Source: Pullichristensenella sp002068815 (GTDB lineage Bacteria; Bacillota; Clostridia; Christensenellales; Aristaeellaceae). From it: a stretch of 64,000 nt of DNA. The notes beneath the pieces were generated by a model that saw nothing but the letters and a program-made list of their open reading frames with translations, was not told the origin of the DNA and did no database searches. The position numbers and the translations under genes are program-made. Of this stretch, positions 28,000-38,061 are shown piece after piece. Positions within the stretch are counted from its first letter, which is position 1. The number at the start of each line of letters is the position of its first letter. The stretch is from assembly GCA_040772885.1 (NCBI GenBank), contig JAXGXF010000002.1, forward strand, positions 1 through 64,000, in the 5' to 3' direction.

Positions 28000-29299
28000 G
28001 GTCACCGTCGCCGGCGCGGGGCTCGCCGGCTGCGAGGCCGCCTGGCAGCTCGTCCGGCGCGGCGTCCCTGTGAGGCTCGTCGACATGAAGCCCGCAAGGC
28101 GCTCGCCCGCGCATTCTGCGGACGGCTTCGCGGAGCTCGTGTGCTCGAACTCGCTGAAGGCGGAGCAGCTTACAAACGCTTCCGGCCTTTTGAAGGCGGA
28201 GATGCGCGCGCTCGGCTCGCTGATCCTCCGCGCGGCGGAAAACTCGCGCGTGCCCGCGGGCTCGGCGCTTGCGGTCGACCGCGAGCGGTTTTCGGAGTTC
28301 GTCACGCGGACGCTGAAAGAGCACCCGCTGATCGAATTCGAGACGGCGCTCGTCGACCGCATGCCGGAGCCCCCGGCGATCGTCGCGACCGGCCCGCTGA
28401 CCGACCCCGCGCTCGCGGACGCGCTGACGCGGCTCCCGGGGCTTCGCGCTCTGCACTTCTTCGACGCCGCGGCGCCGATCGTGACGGCGGAATCGATCGA
28501 CATGGACAGGGTGTTCCGCGCGTCCCGCTACGGCAAGGGCTCGGACTACCTGAACTGCCCGATGACGGAGGCCGAGTACAATGCGTTTTACGACGCTCTG
28601 GTCTCGGCGGAATTGGCCGAGCTCCACGACTTCGAAAAAAACCTCGTGTTCGAGGGCTGCCTCGCGGTCGAGATCCTGGCACGGCGCGGGCGGCAGACGC
28701 TCGCGTTCGGGCCGCTGAAGCCCGTGGGTCTGACCGACCCGCGAACCGGCAAAGAGCCCTGCGCGATCGTGCAGCTCCGGCAGGAGAACGAGTCGGGCAC
28801 GCTCTACAACCTCGTCGGCTTCCAGACCCGGCTCAAGTGGGGCGAGCAGAAGCGCGTGTTCTCGATGATCCCGGGGCTGGAAAACGCGGAGTTCGCGCGC
28901 TACGGCGTGATGCACCGCAACACCTACCTGAACTCCCCGGACGTGCTCGGCAGAAACTACGCGCTCGCGTCCGACCCGCTTTTGCGCTTCGCGGGGCAAT
29001 TGACCGGCGTCGAGGGCTACATGGAGTCCGCGGCGAGCGGCCTCGTCGCGGCGATCGGGCTCTTCAAGGCGCTCCGCGGCGAACCCGAGCCGGACTTCAC
29101 CGGAAGGACGGTCCTCGGCGCGCTGGAGAGGCACGTTCGCACAAAGGCGCGCGACTTCCAGCCGATGAACGCGAACTTCGGCATACTCGACCCGCCGGAT
29201 CAGCAAGTCCGCGGAAAGCGAAACCGCTGCGAACGGCTCTCCGAGCGCGCGCTGCAAGAGCTTGACAGGATCAAAGACGAATGCGAATTGAGGAGTTGA
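27989..29299 (+). CDS. trmFO: Methylenetetrahydrofolate-tRNA-(uracil-5-)-methyltransferase TrmFO
   Basis: A 436-residue flavoprotein that makes m5U54 in the tRNA T-loop, using methylene-tetrahydrofolate as carbon donor and FADH2. The FAD-binding N-terminus is VAGAGLAGCEAAWQL; further family blocks are CSNSLKAEQLTNASGLLK, ALAVDRERFSE, NCPMTEAEYNAFYDAL, VFEGCLAVEILARRG and GVMHRNTYLNSP. This is the usual Gram-positive enzyme rather than SAM-dependent TrmA. The start overlaps topA, so the genes are coupled. Length and order (topA-trmFO-hslV) match Firmicutes. Confidence 0.96.
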   Translation: MTTRVTVAGAGLAGCEAAWQLVRRGVPVRLVDMKPARRSPAHSADGFAELVCSNSLKAEQLTNASGLLKAEMRALGSLILRAAENSRVPAGSALAVDRERFSEFVTRTLKEHPLIEFETALVDRMPEPPAIVATGPLTDPALADALTRLPGLRALHFFDAAAPIVTAESIDMDRVFRASRYGKGSDYLNCPMTEAEYNAFYDALVSAELAELHDFEKNLVFEGCLAVEILARRGRQTLAFGPLKPVGLTDPRTGKEPCAIVQLRQENESGTLYNLVGFQTRLKWGEQKRVFSMIPGLENAEFARYGVMHRNTYLNSPDVLGRNYALASDPLLRFAGQLTGVEGYMESAASGLVAAIGLFKALRGEPEPDFTGRTVLGALERHVRTKARDFQPMNANFGILDPPDQQVRGKRNRCERLSERALQELDRIKDECELRS

Positions 29300-29301
29300 A
29301 C

Positions 29302-29844
29302 ATGGAACAGACCGCGTTTCACGGAACCACGATCTGCGCCGTCCGGCGCGACGGCTTGTGCGCCATCGCCGGCGACGGGCAGGTGACGTTCGGCCAGCAG
29401 ACGGTCATGAAGTCGCACGCGAAGAAGGTGCGCCGCATCTACAACGGCCAGGTGGTCGTGGGCTTTGCGGGCAGCGTCGCGGACGCGTTCGCGCTGACGG
29501 AGAAGTTCGAGGAGAAGCTCACGCAGTACTCGGGCAACCTCGCGCGCGCGGCGGTCGAGCTCGCGCAGGACTGGCGGCTCGACAAGGCGATGCGCAGGCT
29601 CGAGGCGATGCTCTTATGCGCGGACAGGGAAAACCTGCTGCTCGTCAGCGGCACGGGCGAGGTCATCGAGCCGGACGACGGCGTGCTCGCGATCGGCTCC
29701 GGCGGCAACTTCGCGCTGGCGGCCGCGCGCGCGCTGATCGCGAACACCGGGCTCTCCGCCAAGGAGATCGCCGAACGCTCGCTGCGCATCGCGTCGGACA
29801 TCTGCGTGTTCACGAACGGAAACATCATCGTGGAGACCGTGTAA
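29302..29844 (+). CDS. hslV: ATP-dependent protease subunit HslV (ClpQ)
   Basis: 180 residues. Proteasome-beta-like peptidase that forms stacked rings and is activated by HslU. The family block FHGTTICAVRRDG holds the expected N-terminal nucleophile Thr (after HG) once the first residues are processed; GDGQVTFGQQTVMK, GFAGSVADAFAL and AIGSGGNFALAAARAL follow. ATG 29302 has GAGGAG upstream and lies 3 bases after trmFO; an in-frame ATG at 29281 lies inside trmFO and would place an odd extension before the nucleophile. hslU follows after 12 bases. Confidence 0.96.
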   Translation: MEQTAFHGTTICAVRRDGLCAIAGDGQVTFGQQTVMKSHAKKVRRIYNGQVVVGFAGSVADAFALTEKFEEKLTQYSGNLARAAVELAQDWRLDKAMRRLEAMLLCADRENLLLVSGTGEVIEPDDGVLAIGSGGNFALAAARALIANTGLSAKEIAERSLRIASDICVFTNGNIIVETV

Positions 29845-29856
29845 AGGAGATTGAAC

Positions 29857-31224
29857 ATGAGCCAGCTCACACCGCGCGAGATCGTCCGCGAGCTCGACCG
29901 CTATATCATCGGCCAGGACGAGGCCAAGCGCGCCGTGGCCGTGGCGCTTCGCAACCGCTACCGCCGCGCGCAGCTTCCCCCGGAGATCCGCGAGGAAGTC
30001 ACGCCGAAGAACATATTGATGGTCGGCCCGACCGGCGTCGGCAAGACCGAGATCGCGCGCAGGCTCGCGAAGCTCGTCGACGCGCCGTTTGTCAAGGTCG
30101 AGGCGACGAAGTTCACCGAGGTCGGCTACGTCGGCCGCGACGTCGAGTCGATCGTGCGCGACCTGCTCGAGGCGTCGATACGGCTCGTCAAGGAGCAGCA
30201 CACCTCGCGCGTCCACAAGCGCGCCGAGAGAAACGCCGAGGAGCGGCTCGCCGACCTGATCGTGAAGCCGATCAAGAAAAAGAGCAATCCGCTGGACATC
30301 TTGCTCGGCAACAAGCCGCGCGAGCCCGAGCTTCCGCCCGAGGAGCGCGACCGACTCACGCTCCGCCGCGCGGACGTGCTCGAAAAGCTGCGCAAGGGCG
30401 AACTCGAGCACGAGGTCGTCGAGGTCGAGGTCGAGGAAGTCGCGCCGAGGAGCGAAATCCCCGGCACGGACATGAACATGAACGACATGTTGGGCTCCAT
30501 CCTCCCGAAGCGCACGAAGCTTCGCAAGGTCGAGGTCCGCGAGGCGCGCAGGATACTCGTCGCCGAGGAGGAGCAGAGCCTGATCGACATGGACAGCGTC
30601 TACATCGAGGCGATCGACCGCGCGGAGCAGCACGGCATCGTGTTTTTGGACGAAATCGACAAGATCGCCGGCCGAGGCGGCGGCAACAGCGGCCCGGACG
30701 TATCGCGCGAGGGCGTGCAGCGGGACATTCTGCCGATCGTCGAGGGCTCGACCGTCAACACGAAGTACGGCCCGGTGCGGACCGACCACATGCTCTTCAT
30801 CGCCGCCGGAGCGTTCCACGTCTCGAAGGTCACGGACCTGATCCCGGAATTGCAGGGCCGCTTCCCGGTGCGCGTCGATTTGAAGCCGCTTACGCGCGAG
30901 GACTACAAGCGGATTTTGACGCAGCCCGAGAACGCGCTGATCCGGCAGTATCAGATGCTCCTCAAGGTCGACAACGTCTCGCTCGCGTTCGACGAGGGCG
31001 CGCTGACCTCGATCGCCGACTACGCGTGGCAGGCGAACGAGACCGCCGAGAACATCGGCGCGCGCCGGCTCCACACGATTTTGGAGATGATTCTCAACGA
31101 CATCGCCTACAACGCCGGCGGCGGCGACGCGCCGGAGGCGACCGTGAACGTCGACGCGGAGTACGTCAAGAGCCAGCTCTCCGAGGAAATCCAGTCCAAG
31201 GATGTCAAAAAGTACATTTTGTAA
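29857..31224 (+). CDS. hslU: HslU (ClpY) ATPase subunit
   Basis: A 455-residue AAA+ unfoldase that feeds HslV. N-terminal LTPREIVRELDRYIIGQDEAKR, Walker A GPTGVGKTEIARRL, an I-domain (about residues 110-225, rich in Glu, Arg and Lys), Walker B VFLDEIDKIAG, an Arg-finger region (ELQGRFPVRVDL) and the C-terminal helix that docks into HslV, ending KDVKKYIL. AAAGGAG precedes ATG 29857; the TTG at 29851 is part of that spacer. Last gene of the conserved block, followed by a strong hairpin. Confidence 0.97.
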   Translation: MSQLTPREIVRELDRYIIGQDEAKRAVAVALRNRYRRAQLPPEIREEVTPKNILMVGPTGVGKTEIARRLAKLVDAPFVKVEATKFTEVGYVGRDVESIVRDLLEASIRLVKEQHTSRVHKRAERNAEERLADLIVKPIKKKSNPLDILLGNKPREPELPPEERDRLTLRRADVLEKLRKGELEHEVVEVEVEEVAPRSEIPGTDMNMNDMLGSILPKRTKLRKVEVREARRILVAEEEQSLIDMDSVYIEAIDRAEQHGIVFLDEIDKIAGRGGGNSGPDVSREGVQRDILPIVEGSTVNTKYGPVRTDHMLFIAAGAFHVSKVTDLIPELQGRFPVRVDLKPLTREDYKRILTQPENALIRQYQMLLKVDNVSLAFDEGALTSIADYAWQANETAENIGARRLHTILEMILNDIAYNAGGGDAPEATVNVDAEYVKSQLSEEIQSKDVKKYIL

Positions 31225-31265
31225 CTGGAAAATTTGCTAACTGTATGATTTTCCCCCATATCGGA

Positions 31266-31299
31266 AAAAATACTGCATAGGTATCTATGCGGTATTTTT
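31266..31299. terminator. Bidirectional-looking terminator hairpin after hslU
   Basis: AAAAATACTGCATAG, loop GTAT, CTATGCGGTATTTTT: a 15-bp stem with one mismatch, A-tract before and T-tract after. It ends 17 bases before the next ATG, so it either closes the hslU operon or acts as a leader attenuator for the next gene. Confidence 0.8.
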
Positions 31300-31316
31300 G
31301 ATGTGGGGGTATTATC

Positions 31317-33635
31317 ATGAAGGCAATCATCATGGCGGGCGGCGAGGGATCGAGGCTCAGGCCCCTGACCTGCGACTGTCCGAAGCCCATGATGCGGCTG
31401 ATGGACCGCCCGGTGATGGAGTACGCGCTGAAGCTCTTGAAAAAGCACGGCATCCGCGAATCGGCGGTCACGCTCGGGTATTTGCCCGACGCGATTGTGG
31501 ATTTCTTCGGCGACGGCTCCGAATGGGGCCTTACGCTGCGCTATTACACGGAGCGCGTGCCGCTGGGCACCGCGGGCGGCGTCAAGCAGGCGGCGGACTT
31601 TTTGAACGAGACCTTTTGCGTGCTGTCCGGCGACGGCGTGACCGACCTGGACCTCACCGCGGCGCTTCGATTCCACCGCGAGCGCGGCGCGCTGGTCACG
31701 ATGGTGCTGACGAGGGTTCAGAACCCGCTCGAGTACGGCGTCGTCGTCACCGGCGCGGACGGGCGCGTGCGCAGCTTTCAGGAAAAGCCCGGCCCGGGCG
31801 AGGTCATCTCCGATACGATCAACACCGGCATCTACATCCTCGAGCCCGAAATCCTCGACCGCGTCCCGGACGGCAAGCCCTGCGACTTCGGAAGCGAGCT
31901 GTTTCCGAAGCTCGTCGAGGAGGGCGAGCGGGTGTTCGGCTGCGTGCTCGAGGGCTATTGGTGCGACATCGGCGACGTGCCGGCGTATCTGCGCGCGCAC
32001 TTCGACCTGTTGGACGGCAGGTTGAAGCTCGACGTGCCGACAGGCGTTCAGAAGGGCGCGCTTGTCGACGAGGACGCGCGCGTCGAACGGCCTTGCTTCA
32101 TCGGCCCCGGCGCGAAGGTCGCGCGCGACGCATATGTCGGCGCGTACAGCGTGATCGGCTCCGGCGCGTCGGTTGAGGCGCAGGCCGGCGTCAAGCGGTC
32201 GGTGCTCTGGAAGGGCGCGCGCATGGAGAAGGGTTCGCAGGCGCGCGGCTGCGTGCTGGCCGCGAACGCAACGATGTCCGAGGGCGCGCAGGCATTCGAG
32301 GAGAGCGCACTCGGGACCGGCGCTTCGCTCGGCGCGCGGGCGTCGCTGATGCCGGGGGTCAAGGTCTGGCCGTACAAGGGCGTGCAGGACGGCGAGCGGC
32401 TCGAGGCGAACCTCGTCTGGGGCTCGCGCGCGGAGCGCGGCTTCTCCGAGGGAAGCCTGCCGCTTAACGACCCCGCGGCCGCCGCGCGCGCGGCGCAGGC
32501 GCTGGCGGCGGACCTGAAACCCCGCGAGTTCCTGCTCGCGCACACGCACTCGGCGGTGTCTCTGGCGCTGTTTCACGCGTGCGCGGCGGGGCTGATGGCG
32601 CAGGGCGTGCAGGTGCTCGACGCGGGCGCTTCGACGCTTCCGCAGCTTCGGCACGCGCTGAAATCGCTCGGCGCGGACGGCGCGGCGCTCGTCGACAGCG
32701 CGTTCCTGACGCCCTTGACGAAGGAGGGCGCGCTGCTCCCCCGCAAGCGCCAGCGGTCGATCGGCTCGATGCTGCTCCGGCAGGACTTCTCCGGCCCGTT
32801 CTGCGGCATCACGCGGCCGATGGTCGCGGTCGGGCGCACGGAGTTCCCGTACGTCGCGTCGCTCTCCCGGGCGTTCCGCGCGCACTCCGAAAACGCTCCG
32901 CCGGTGGCCGTGTTCGCCGAGGACATGCAGCTCCTCTCCGTCGCCGAGCGCGCGTTCGTGCGGGCGGGGATCAACGTCCGGTGCGAGTGGGAGGAGGAGA
33001 TGATGGAGCTCGACGGCGACGAGGTCGGCGTATGGCTGAACGCGACCGGCGAGACCGCCTCGTTCGTCGGCGCGGACGGCGCGCTGACCGAGGCCGAGGG
33101 GCAGCTGCTGCTCCTCTGGACGGCGCTCGAATCCGGCGAGCGGACATTGCTGCTCCCAGCGAGCTTCACGCGCGCGGCCGACAAGCTCGCGATGCGCTAC
33201 GGCGCCGAACTCTACTACGAGAGCGTCGAGAAGTCTCGCTGGATGGACGCGCTCGCGCGGCTGCACCCGGAGCAGTTCCTCTTGCACTTCGACGGCCTGT
33301 ACCTCGCGCTCCGGGCGCTGTCGGCTTTGCAGGAGGCGGGAATCAATCTCTCCGAGTGGCGGCAGCAGATGCCGAAGGTGCACCGAAAGAGCCGCGTCAT
33401 CGAGATGGCGCTCAACGAGCGGGGCCGCGTGCTGCGCGCGTTCTCCGAATCGGAGGCGAACGCCGAGCTCGGCGGCGGCATACGGCTGAACCGCGAGCGC
33501 GGCTGGGCGTGGATCTGCCCGGACGAGAAGCGCCCGCTGTGCAGGATCGTGTCCGAGAGCACGGACGCCGAATTCGCGAGCGAGCTGTGCGACTTCTGCG
33601 AGAAGACACTGAAGCAGAAGCTGCAGGGGAAATAA
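31317..33635 (+). CDS. Sugar-phosphate nucleotidyltransferase fused to degenerate phosphomannomutase domain
   Basis: 772 residues. Residues 1-235 are a nucleotidyltransferase (MKAIIMAGGEGSRLRPLTCD, PKPMMRLMDRPVMEYAL, VLSGDGVTDLDL, EKPGPGE). Residues about 245-360 resemble left-handed beta-helix repeats (GPGAKVARDAYVGAYSVIGS). Residues about 395-772 match the phosphohexomutase fold, but the catalytic Ser loop (normally TASHNP) is replaced by VDSAFLTPLTKEG. The first domain should make an NDP-sugar such as GDP-mannose or ADP-glucose; the C-terminal half probably cannot catalyse phosphate transfer and may be regulatory. Such fusions occur in several phyla. Monocistronic. Confidence 0.82.
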   Translation: MKAIIMAGGEGSRLRPLTCDCPKPMMRLMDRPVMEYALKLLKKHGIRESAVTLGYLPDAIVDFFGDGSEWGLTLRYYTERVPLGTAGGVKQAADFLNETFCVLSGDGVTDLDLTAALRFHRERGALVTMVLTRVQNPLEYGVVVTGADGRVRSFQEKPGPGEVISDTINTGIYILEPEILDRVPDGKPCDFGSELFPKLVEEGERVFGCVLEGYWCDIGDVPAYLRAHFDLLDGRLKLDVPTGVQKGALVDEDARVERPCFIGPGAKVARDAYVGAYSVIGSGASVEAQAGVKRSVLWKGARMEKGSQARGCVLAANATMSEGAQAFEESALGTGASLGARASLMPGVKVWPYKGVQDGERLEANLVWGSRAERGFSEGSLPLNDPAAAARAAQALAADLKPREFLLAHTHSAVSLALFHACAAGLMAQGVQVLDAGASTLPQLRHALKSLGADGAALVDSAFLTPLTKEGALLPRKRQRSIGSMLLRQDFSGPFCGITRPMVAVGRTEFPYVASLSRAFRAHSENAPPVAVFAEDMQLLSVAERAFVRAGINVRCEWEEEMMELDGDEVGVWLNATGETASFVGADGALTEAEGQLLLLWTALESGERTLLLPASFTRAADKLAMRYGAELYYESVEKSRWMDALARLHPEQFLLHFDGLYLALRALSALQEAGINLSEWRQQMPKVHRKSRVIEMALNERGRVLRAFSESEANAELGGGIRLNRERGWAWICPDEKRPLCRIVSESTDAEFASELCDFCEKTLKQKLQGK

Positions 33636-33666
33636 AACAGAGGGCGGTTCACGCGAGCCGCCCTCT
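33631..33666 (-). terminator. Intrinsic terminator of cysS
   Basis: AGAGGGCGG and CCGCCCTCT pair around a 10-base loop; reading the minus strand, TGTTTTATTT follows. It lies 4 bases past the cysS stop, and the plus-strand gene also converges here. Confidence 0.75.
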
Positions 33667-33670
33667 CGAT

Positions 33671-35068
<1,398 letters not shown>

Positions 35069-35089
35069 GTTTTTCAAACTCCTTTCGGC

Positions 35090-35316
35090 CTTTTACAAAT
35101 GTAACGGCCGCGCCCCAACAGAGGCGTGGCCGCGGTTCCACTCTGAATTTCGCTCGACGCCGTAACGTGGCGAACGTCCGCGTCTAAGGGAAATTCCCCC
35201 TCGGCGCGGCGACTCCGGGGCGCACGCTTCGGCGGGTCTTCGTCTCGGCGGCTCGCAGCCGGTGACCGCCGATCTCTTGGACGCATGGCCGCCTACTCTT
35301 CCCGTTCATCGTCTGT
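35090..35316 (-). ncRNA. T-box riboswitch, cysteine specifier (UGC)
   Basis: On the minus strand the leader has an AGAGA motif and distal loop GGCTGCGAGCC of stem I, then GTGCGCCCCGGAGT, which aligns with the specifier-to-stem II region of known T-boxes and puts UGC (Cys) at 35224-35222. The T-box GTGGAACCGCGG lies at 35141-35130. A 10-bp terminator stem (35132-35105) competes with the antiterminator. Uncharged tRNA-Cys should allow read-through into cysS. Its run of U after the stem is weak. Confidence 0.9.
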
Positions 35317-35322
35317 TCGACC

Positions 35323-35351
35323 ATTATACGGTATGAACGCCCGCCCGTCAA
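35323..35351 (-). promoter_or_regulatory. Promoter of the cysS T-box leader
   Basis: On the minus strand TTGACG (35351-35346), 17-base spacer, TATAAT (35328-35323). Confidence 0.85.
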
Positions 35352-35363
35352 GCAATTTTCCGC

Positions 35364-35392
35364 TTTTCATTTCGTCAATTCTCTGTTACAAT
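35364..35392 (+). promoter_or_regulatory. Promoter of exoA
   Basis: TTTTCA (35364-35369), 17-base spacer, TACAAT (35387-35392); weak -35. Confidence 0.5.
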
Positions 35393-35426
35393 AACTGGTA
35401 TTGAGAATACTACGGAGGGATGTTTT

Positions 35427-36179
35427 TTGAAACTCATATCCTGGAACGTCAACGGCCTGCGCGCGTGCGTGAAGAAGGGCTTCGTCGAGAGCGTGCAGTC
35501 GCTCGACCCGGACGTCATCTGCCTTCAGGAGATCAAGATGAGCGAGGAGAACGGCGCGATCGAGCTGCCGGGCTACTGGAAGCTCTTAAACCCCGCGGAG
35601 AAGAAGGGCTACTCCGGGACGGCGGTGTTCTCGCGCGTTCCGGCTAAATCCTACACGTTCGGCATCGGCGTCGGCGACCACGACCGCGAGGGGCGCGTGA
35701 TCACCTGCGAGTTCGAGGACTTCTACCTCGTCTGCTGCTACACGCCGAACTCGCAGGACGAATTGCGCCGCCTCCCCTACCGCATGCAGTGGGAGGACGC
35801 GTTCCGCGAATACCTCGTGTCGCTCGACGGAAAAAAGCCGGTCATCGTCTGCGGCGACCTGAACGTCGCGCACAAGGAGATCGACCTGAAAAACCCCAAG
35901 ACGAACCGCATGAACGCCGGCTTCACCGACGAGGAGCGCGGGAAGTTCACCGAGCTTCTCGAGGCGGGCTTCGTCGATACGTTCCGGCACTTCTACCCCG
36001 ATCTCACCGGCGCGTACTCGTGGTGGAGCTACTTAGGCGGCGCGCGCTCGCGGAACGCCGGCTGGCGCATCGACTACTTCGTCGCCTCCGAGCGGCTTCG
36101 CGATAGGCTCGAGTCCGCCGCGATCCACGCCCACATCCAGGGGAGCGACCACTGCCCGGTGGAGCTGGTGGTCAAATAG
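35427..36179 (+). CDS. exoA: Exodeoxyribonuclease III / AP endonuclease
   Basis: A 250-residue Mg-dependent base-excision repair enzyme of the EEP superfamily. Family motifs: MKLISWNVNGLRA, CLQEIKM (metal Glu), YSGTAVFSR, CGDLNVAHKEIDL (Asp/Asn), WRIDYFVAS and the C-terminal SDHCPVEL (catalytic Asp-His). Translation starts at TTG 35427, with GGAGGG 7 bases upstream; the nearby ATG at 35420 is out of frame. Divergent from cysS. Confidence 0.95.
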   Translation: MKLISWNVNGLRACVKKGFVESVQSLDPDVICLQEIKMSEENGAIELPGYWKLLNPAEKKGYSGTAVFSRVPAKSYTFGIGVGDHDREGRVITCEFEDFYLVCCYTPNSQDELRRLPYRMQWEDAFREYLVSLDGKKPVIVCGDLNVAHKEIDLKNPKTNRMNAGFTDEERGKFTELLEAGFVDTFRHFYPDLTGAYSWWSYLGGARSRNAGWRIDYFVASERLRDRLESAAIHAHIQGSDHCPVELVVK

Positions 36180-36220
36180 CGGTTTTCGGAGAAAAAAGCG
36201 CGGGTTTGAGAGCATTTTCC

Positions 36221-36249
36221 TTGCAATGCCCGCCCGGTTGCGCTACAAT
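36221..36249 (+). promoter_or_regulatory. Promoter of the xpaC-telA-lemA-TPM operon
   Basis: TTGCAA (36221-36226), 17-base spacer, TACAAT (36244-36249). Transcription would start near 36256, giving a very short leader. Confidence 0.75.
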
Positions 36250-36268
36250 GTCGCTCGGAGGTGCGCCC

Positions 36269-36901
36269 ATGAAGACAAAGCGAATCAAGTCGGCGATCCC
36301 GATCTATCTGGCGGCGTTCATATGGCTTCTGGTCGGCCTTTTCTCGCCGATCTACAAAGTGGTCTTCATCGTGATCGCCGCGTGCGTGTCGTTCGCGGCA
36401 TACCTCGTGGCCTCGGCGTTCCTGCCGGGGCGCGTCGTCGAGGTCGAGAAGGCCGCCGCGACCGGCGACGGCGCGATCGACCGCCAGATCGACGAGGGCA
36501 GGCGGGCGATCCGCAGCCTCGTCGAGGCGAACGACGCGATTCCCGACGAGGCGATCTCCGCGCGCTTGCAGCGGATGACCGACGCGGGCTACAAGATCTT
36601 CGACGCGCTCGAGGCGGATTTGTCGCGCGCGTCGCAGGTGCGCAAGTTCATGAACTACTACCTGCCGACCTCGGAGAAGCTATTGACGCACTACCGCGAG
36701 CTGATGGGCAGCGGCTCCTCCGGCGAGACCGTCGCGGGCGCGATGCTAAGCGTCGAGAACAGCCTCGAGATGATCGCGTCCGCGTTTGAGAAGCAGCTCG
36801 ACAGCCTGTACAGGAACCGGGCGCTCGACATCGAGACCGATATCGACGTGCTCGAGACGATGCTCAAGTCCGACGGCATCGGCGCCGGCCAACCGAAATA
36901 G
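36269..36901 (+). CDS. xpaC: XpaC-like membrane protein (5-bromo-4-chloroindolyl phosphate hydrolysis family)
   Basis: 210 residues. Two N-terminal TM helices (IPIYLAAFIWLLVGLFSPIY, VVFIVIAACVSFAAYLVASA) precede a cytoplasmic helical domain with KFMNYYLPTSEKLLTHYREL, the family's most conserved stretch, and a helical tail (AFEKQLDSLYRNRALDIETD). GGAGG lies before ATG 36269; the longer start at 36206 lies in the promoter. XpaC is regularly paired with TelA, as here, in envelope-stress and toxic-anion contexts; its biochemical role is unknown. Confidence 0.85.
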   Translation: MKTKRIKSAIPIYLAAFIWLLVGLFSPIYKVVFIVIAACVSFAAYLVASAFLPGRVVEVEKAAATGDGAIDRQIDEGRRAIRSLVEANDAIPDEAISARLQRMTDAGYKIFDALEADLSRASQVRKFMNYYLPTSEKLLTHYRELMGSGSSGETVAGAMLSVENSLEMIASAFEKQLDSLYRNRALDIETDIDVLETMLKSDGIGAGQPK

Positions 36902-36915
36902 AGGAGGGTACGAAA

Positions 36916-38043
36916 ATGTCCGAAATCAAGCTCACGCTGGATTCCACGCCCGCGGCGGTCGCCGCCCCGGCCCCCGCTGCCGAGGCGCCCTTGAAGGCGC
37001 CCGAGGCCGTCGAGGAGCCGCGCTTCACGCCCGAGGAGCAGGCGCAGATCGACGAGTTCTCGAAGAAGATCGATGTCAAGGACTCGAACCTCGTGTTCTC
37101 CTACGGAACCAGCGCGCAGCAGAGCATCGCCGAGTTCTCCGACGCGGCGCTCAAGAACATCAAGACGAAGGACCTCGACGAGGTCGGCGACATGATCGCG
37201 GGGCTCGTCGGCGAGCTGCAGGGCTTCTCCGCCGACGACGAGGAGAAGAAGGGGCTGTTCGGATGGTTCAGGAAGCAGACGGACAAGCTGCAACTGATGA
37301 AGGCGCGCTACGACGCGGCCGAGGTCAACGTCAACCGCATCACCGAGGGGCTCGAGTCGCACCAGGTGCAGCTTCTGAAGGACATCGCGATGCTTGACCG
37401 GCTCTACGAGCAGAATTTGAAGTATTTCAAGGAGCTCTCGATGTACATCGCGGCCGGCAAGCAGCGCCTCGAGGACGTGCGCGCAACCGACCTCAAGGCC
37501 GCGTACGAGAAGGCCGAGACAAGCGGCCTCCCCGAGGACGCGCAGGCGGCGAAGGATTTGAGCGAGAAGTGCGACCGGTTCGAGAAGAAGATTTACGACC
37601 TCGAGCTCACGCGCAACATCTCGATCCAGATGGCGCCGCAGATTCGGCTGATCCAGTCGAGCAACCAGCTGATGGCCGAGAAGATCCAGACCTCGATCGT
37701 GAACACGATCCCGCTGTGGAAGAGCCAGATGGTCTTGGCGCTGGGCATCGCGCACACGCAGAGCGCGATGGAGGCGCAGCGCGCGGTCACGAACCTGACG
37801 AACGAGCTGCTCAAGAAGAACGCCGAGAAGCTCAAGATGGCGACCGTCGAGAGCGCGAAGGAGTCCGAGCGCGGCATCGTCGACATCGAGACGCTTGAGC
37901 AGACGAACCAGATGCTCATCGACACGATGGACGAGGTGCTGACGATCCAGAAGGAGGGCCGCGAGAAGCGCCGCGCAGCGGAGCAGCAGCTCAGGTCCAT
38001 CGAGGGCGAGCTGCGCCGGAAGCTCCTCGAGGTCCGCCAATAA
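36916..38043 (+). CDS. telA: Toxic anion resistance protein TelA
   Basis: 375 residues, predominantly alpha-helical and without membrane segments. An Ala/Pro/Glu-rich N-terminus (1-45) leads into the TelA/KlaA domain: SYGTSAQQSIAEFSDAAL, LFGWFRKQTDKLQLMKARYD, QLLKDIAMLDRLYEQNLKYF, IQMAPQIRLIQSSNQLMAEK and SIVNTIPLWKSQMVLALGI. TelA was named for tellurite resistance on RK2-type plasmids; chromosomal copies next to xpaC are associated with cell-envelope stress. GAGGAGGG lies upstream. Second gene of the operon. Confidence 0.93.
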   Translation: MSEIKLTLDSTPAAVAAPAPAAEAPLKAPEAVEEPRFTPEEQAQIDEFSKKIDVKDSNLVFSYGTSAQQSIAEFSDAALKNIKTKDLDEVGDMIAGLVGELQGFSADDEEKKGLFGWFRKQTDKLQLMKARYDAAEVNVNRITEGLESHQVQLLKDIAMLDRLYEQNLKYFKELSMYIAAGKQRLEDVRATDLKAAYEKAETSGLPEDAQAAKDLSEKCDRFEKKIYDLELTRNISIQMAPQIRLIQSSNQLMAEKIQTSIVNTIPLWKSQMVLALGIAHTQSAMEAQRAVTNLTNELLKKNAEKLKMATVESAKESERGIVDIETLEQTNQMLIDTMDEVLTIQKEGREKRRAAEQQLRSIEGELRRKLLEVRQ

Positions 38044-38061
38044 TGTCGGGAGGGAACACCC

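Noticed and set aside
31107..33383. Minus-strand ORF of 758 codons opposite the nucleotidyltransferase gene
   Set aside because: Shadow of a well-recognised gene in the opposite frame; it also crosses the hslU terminator.
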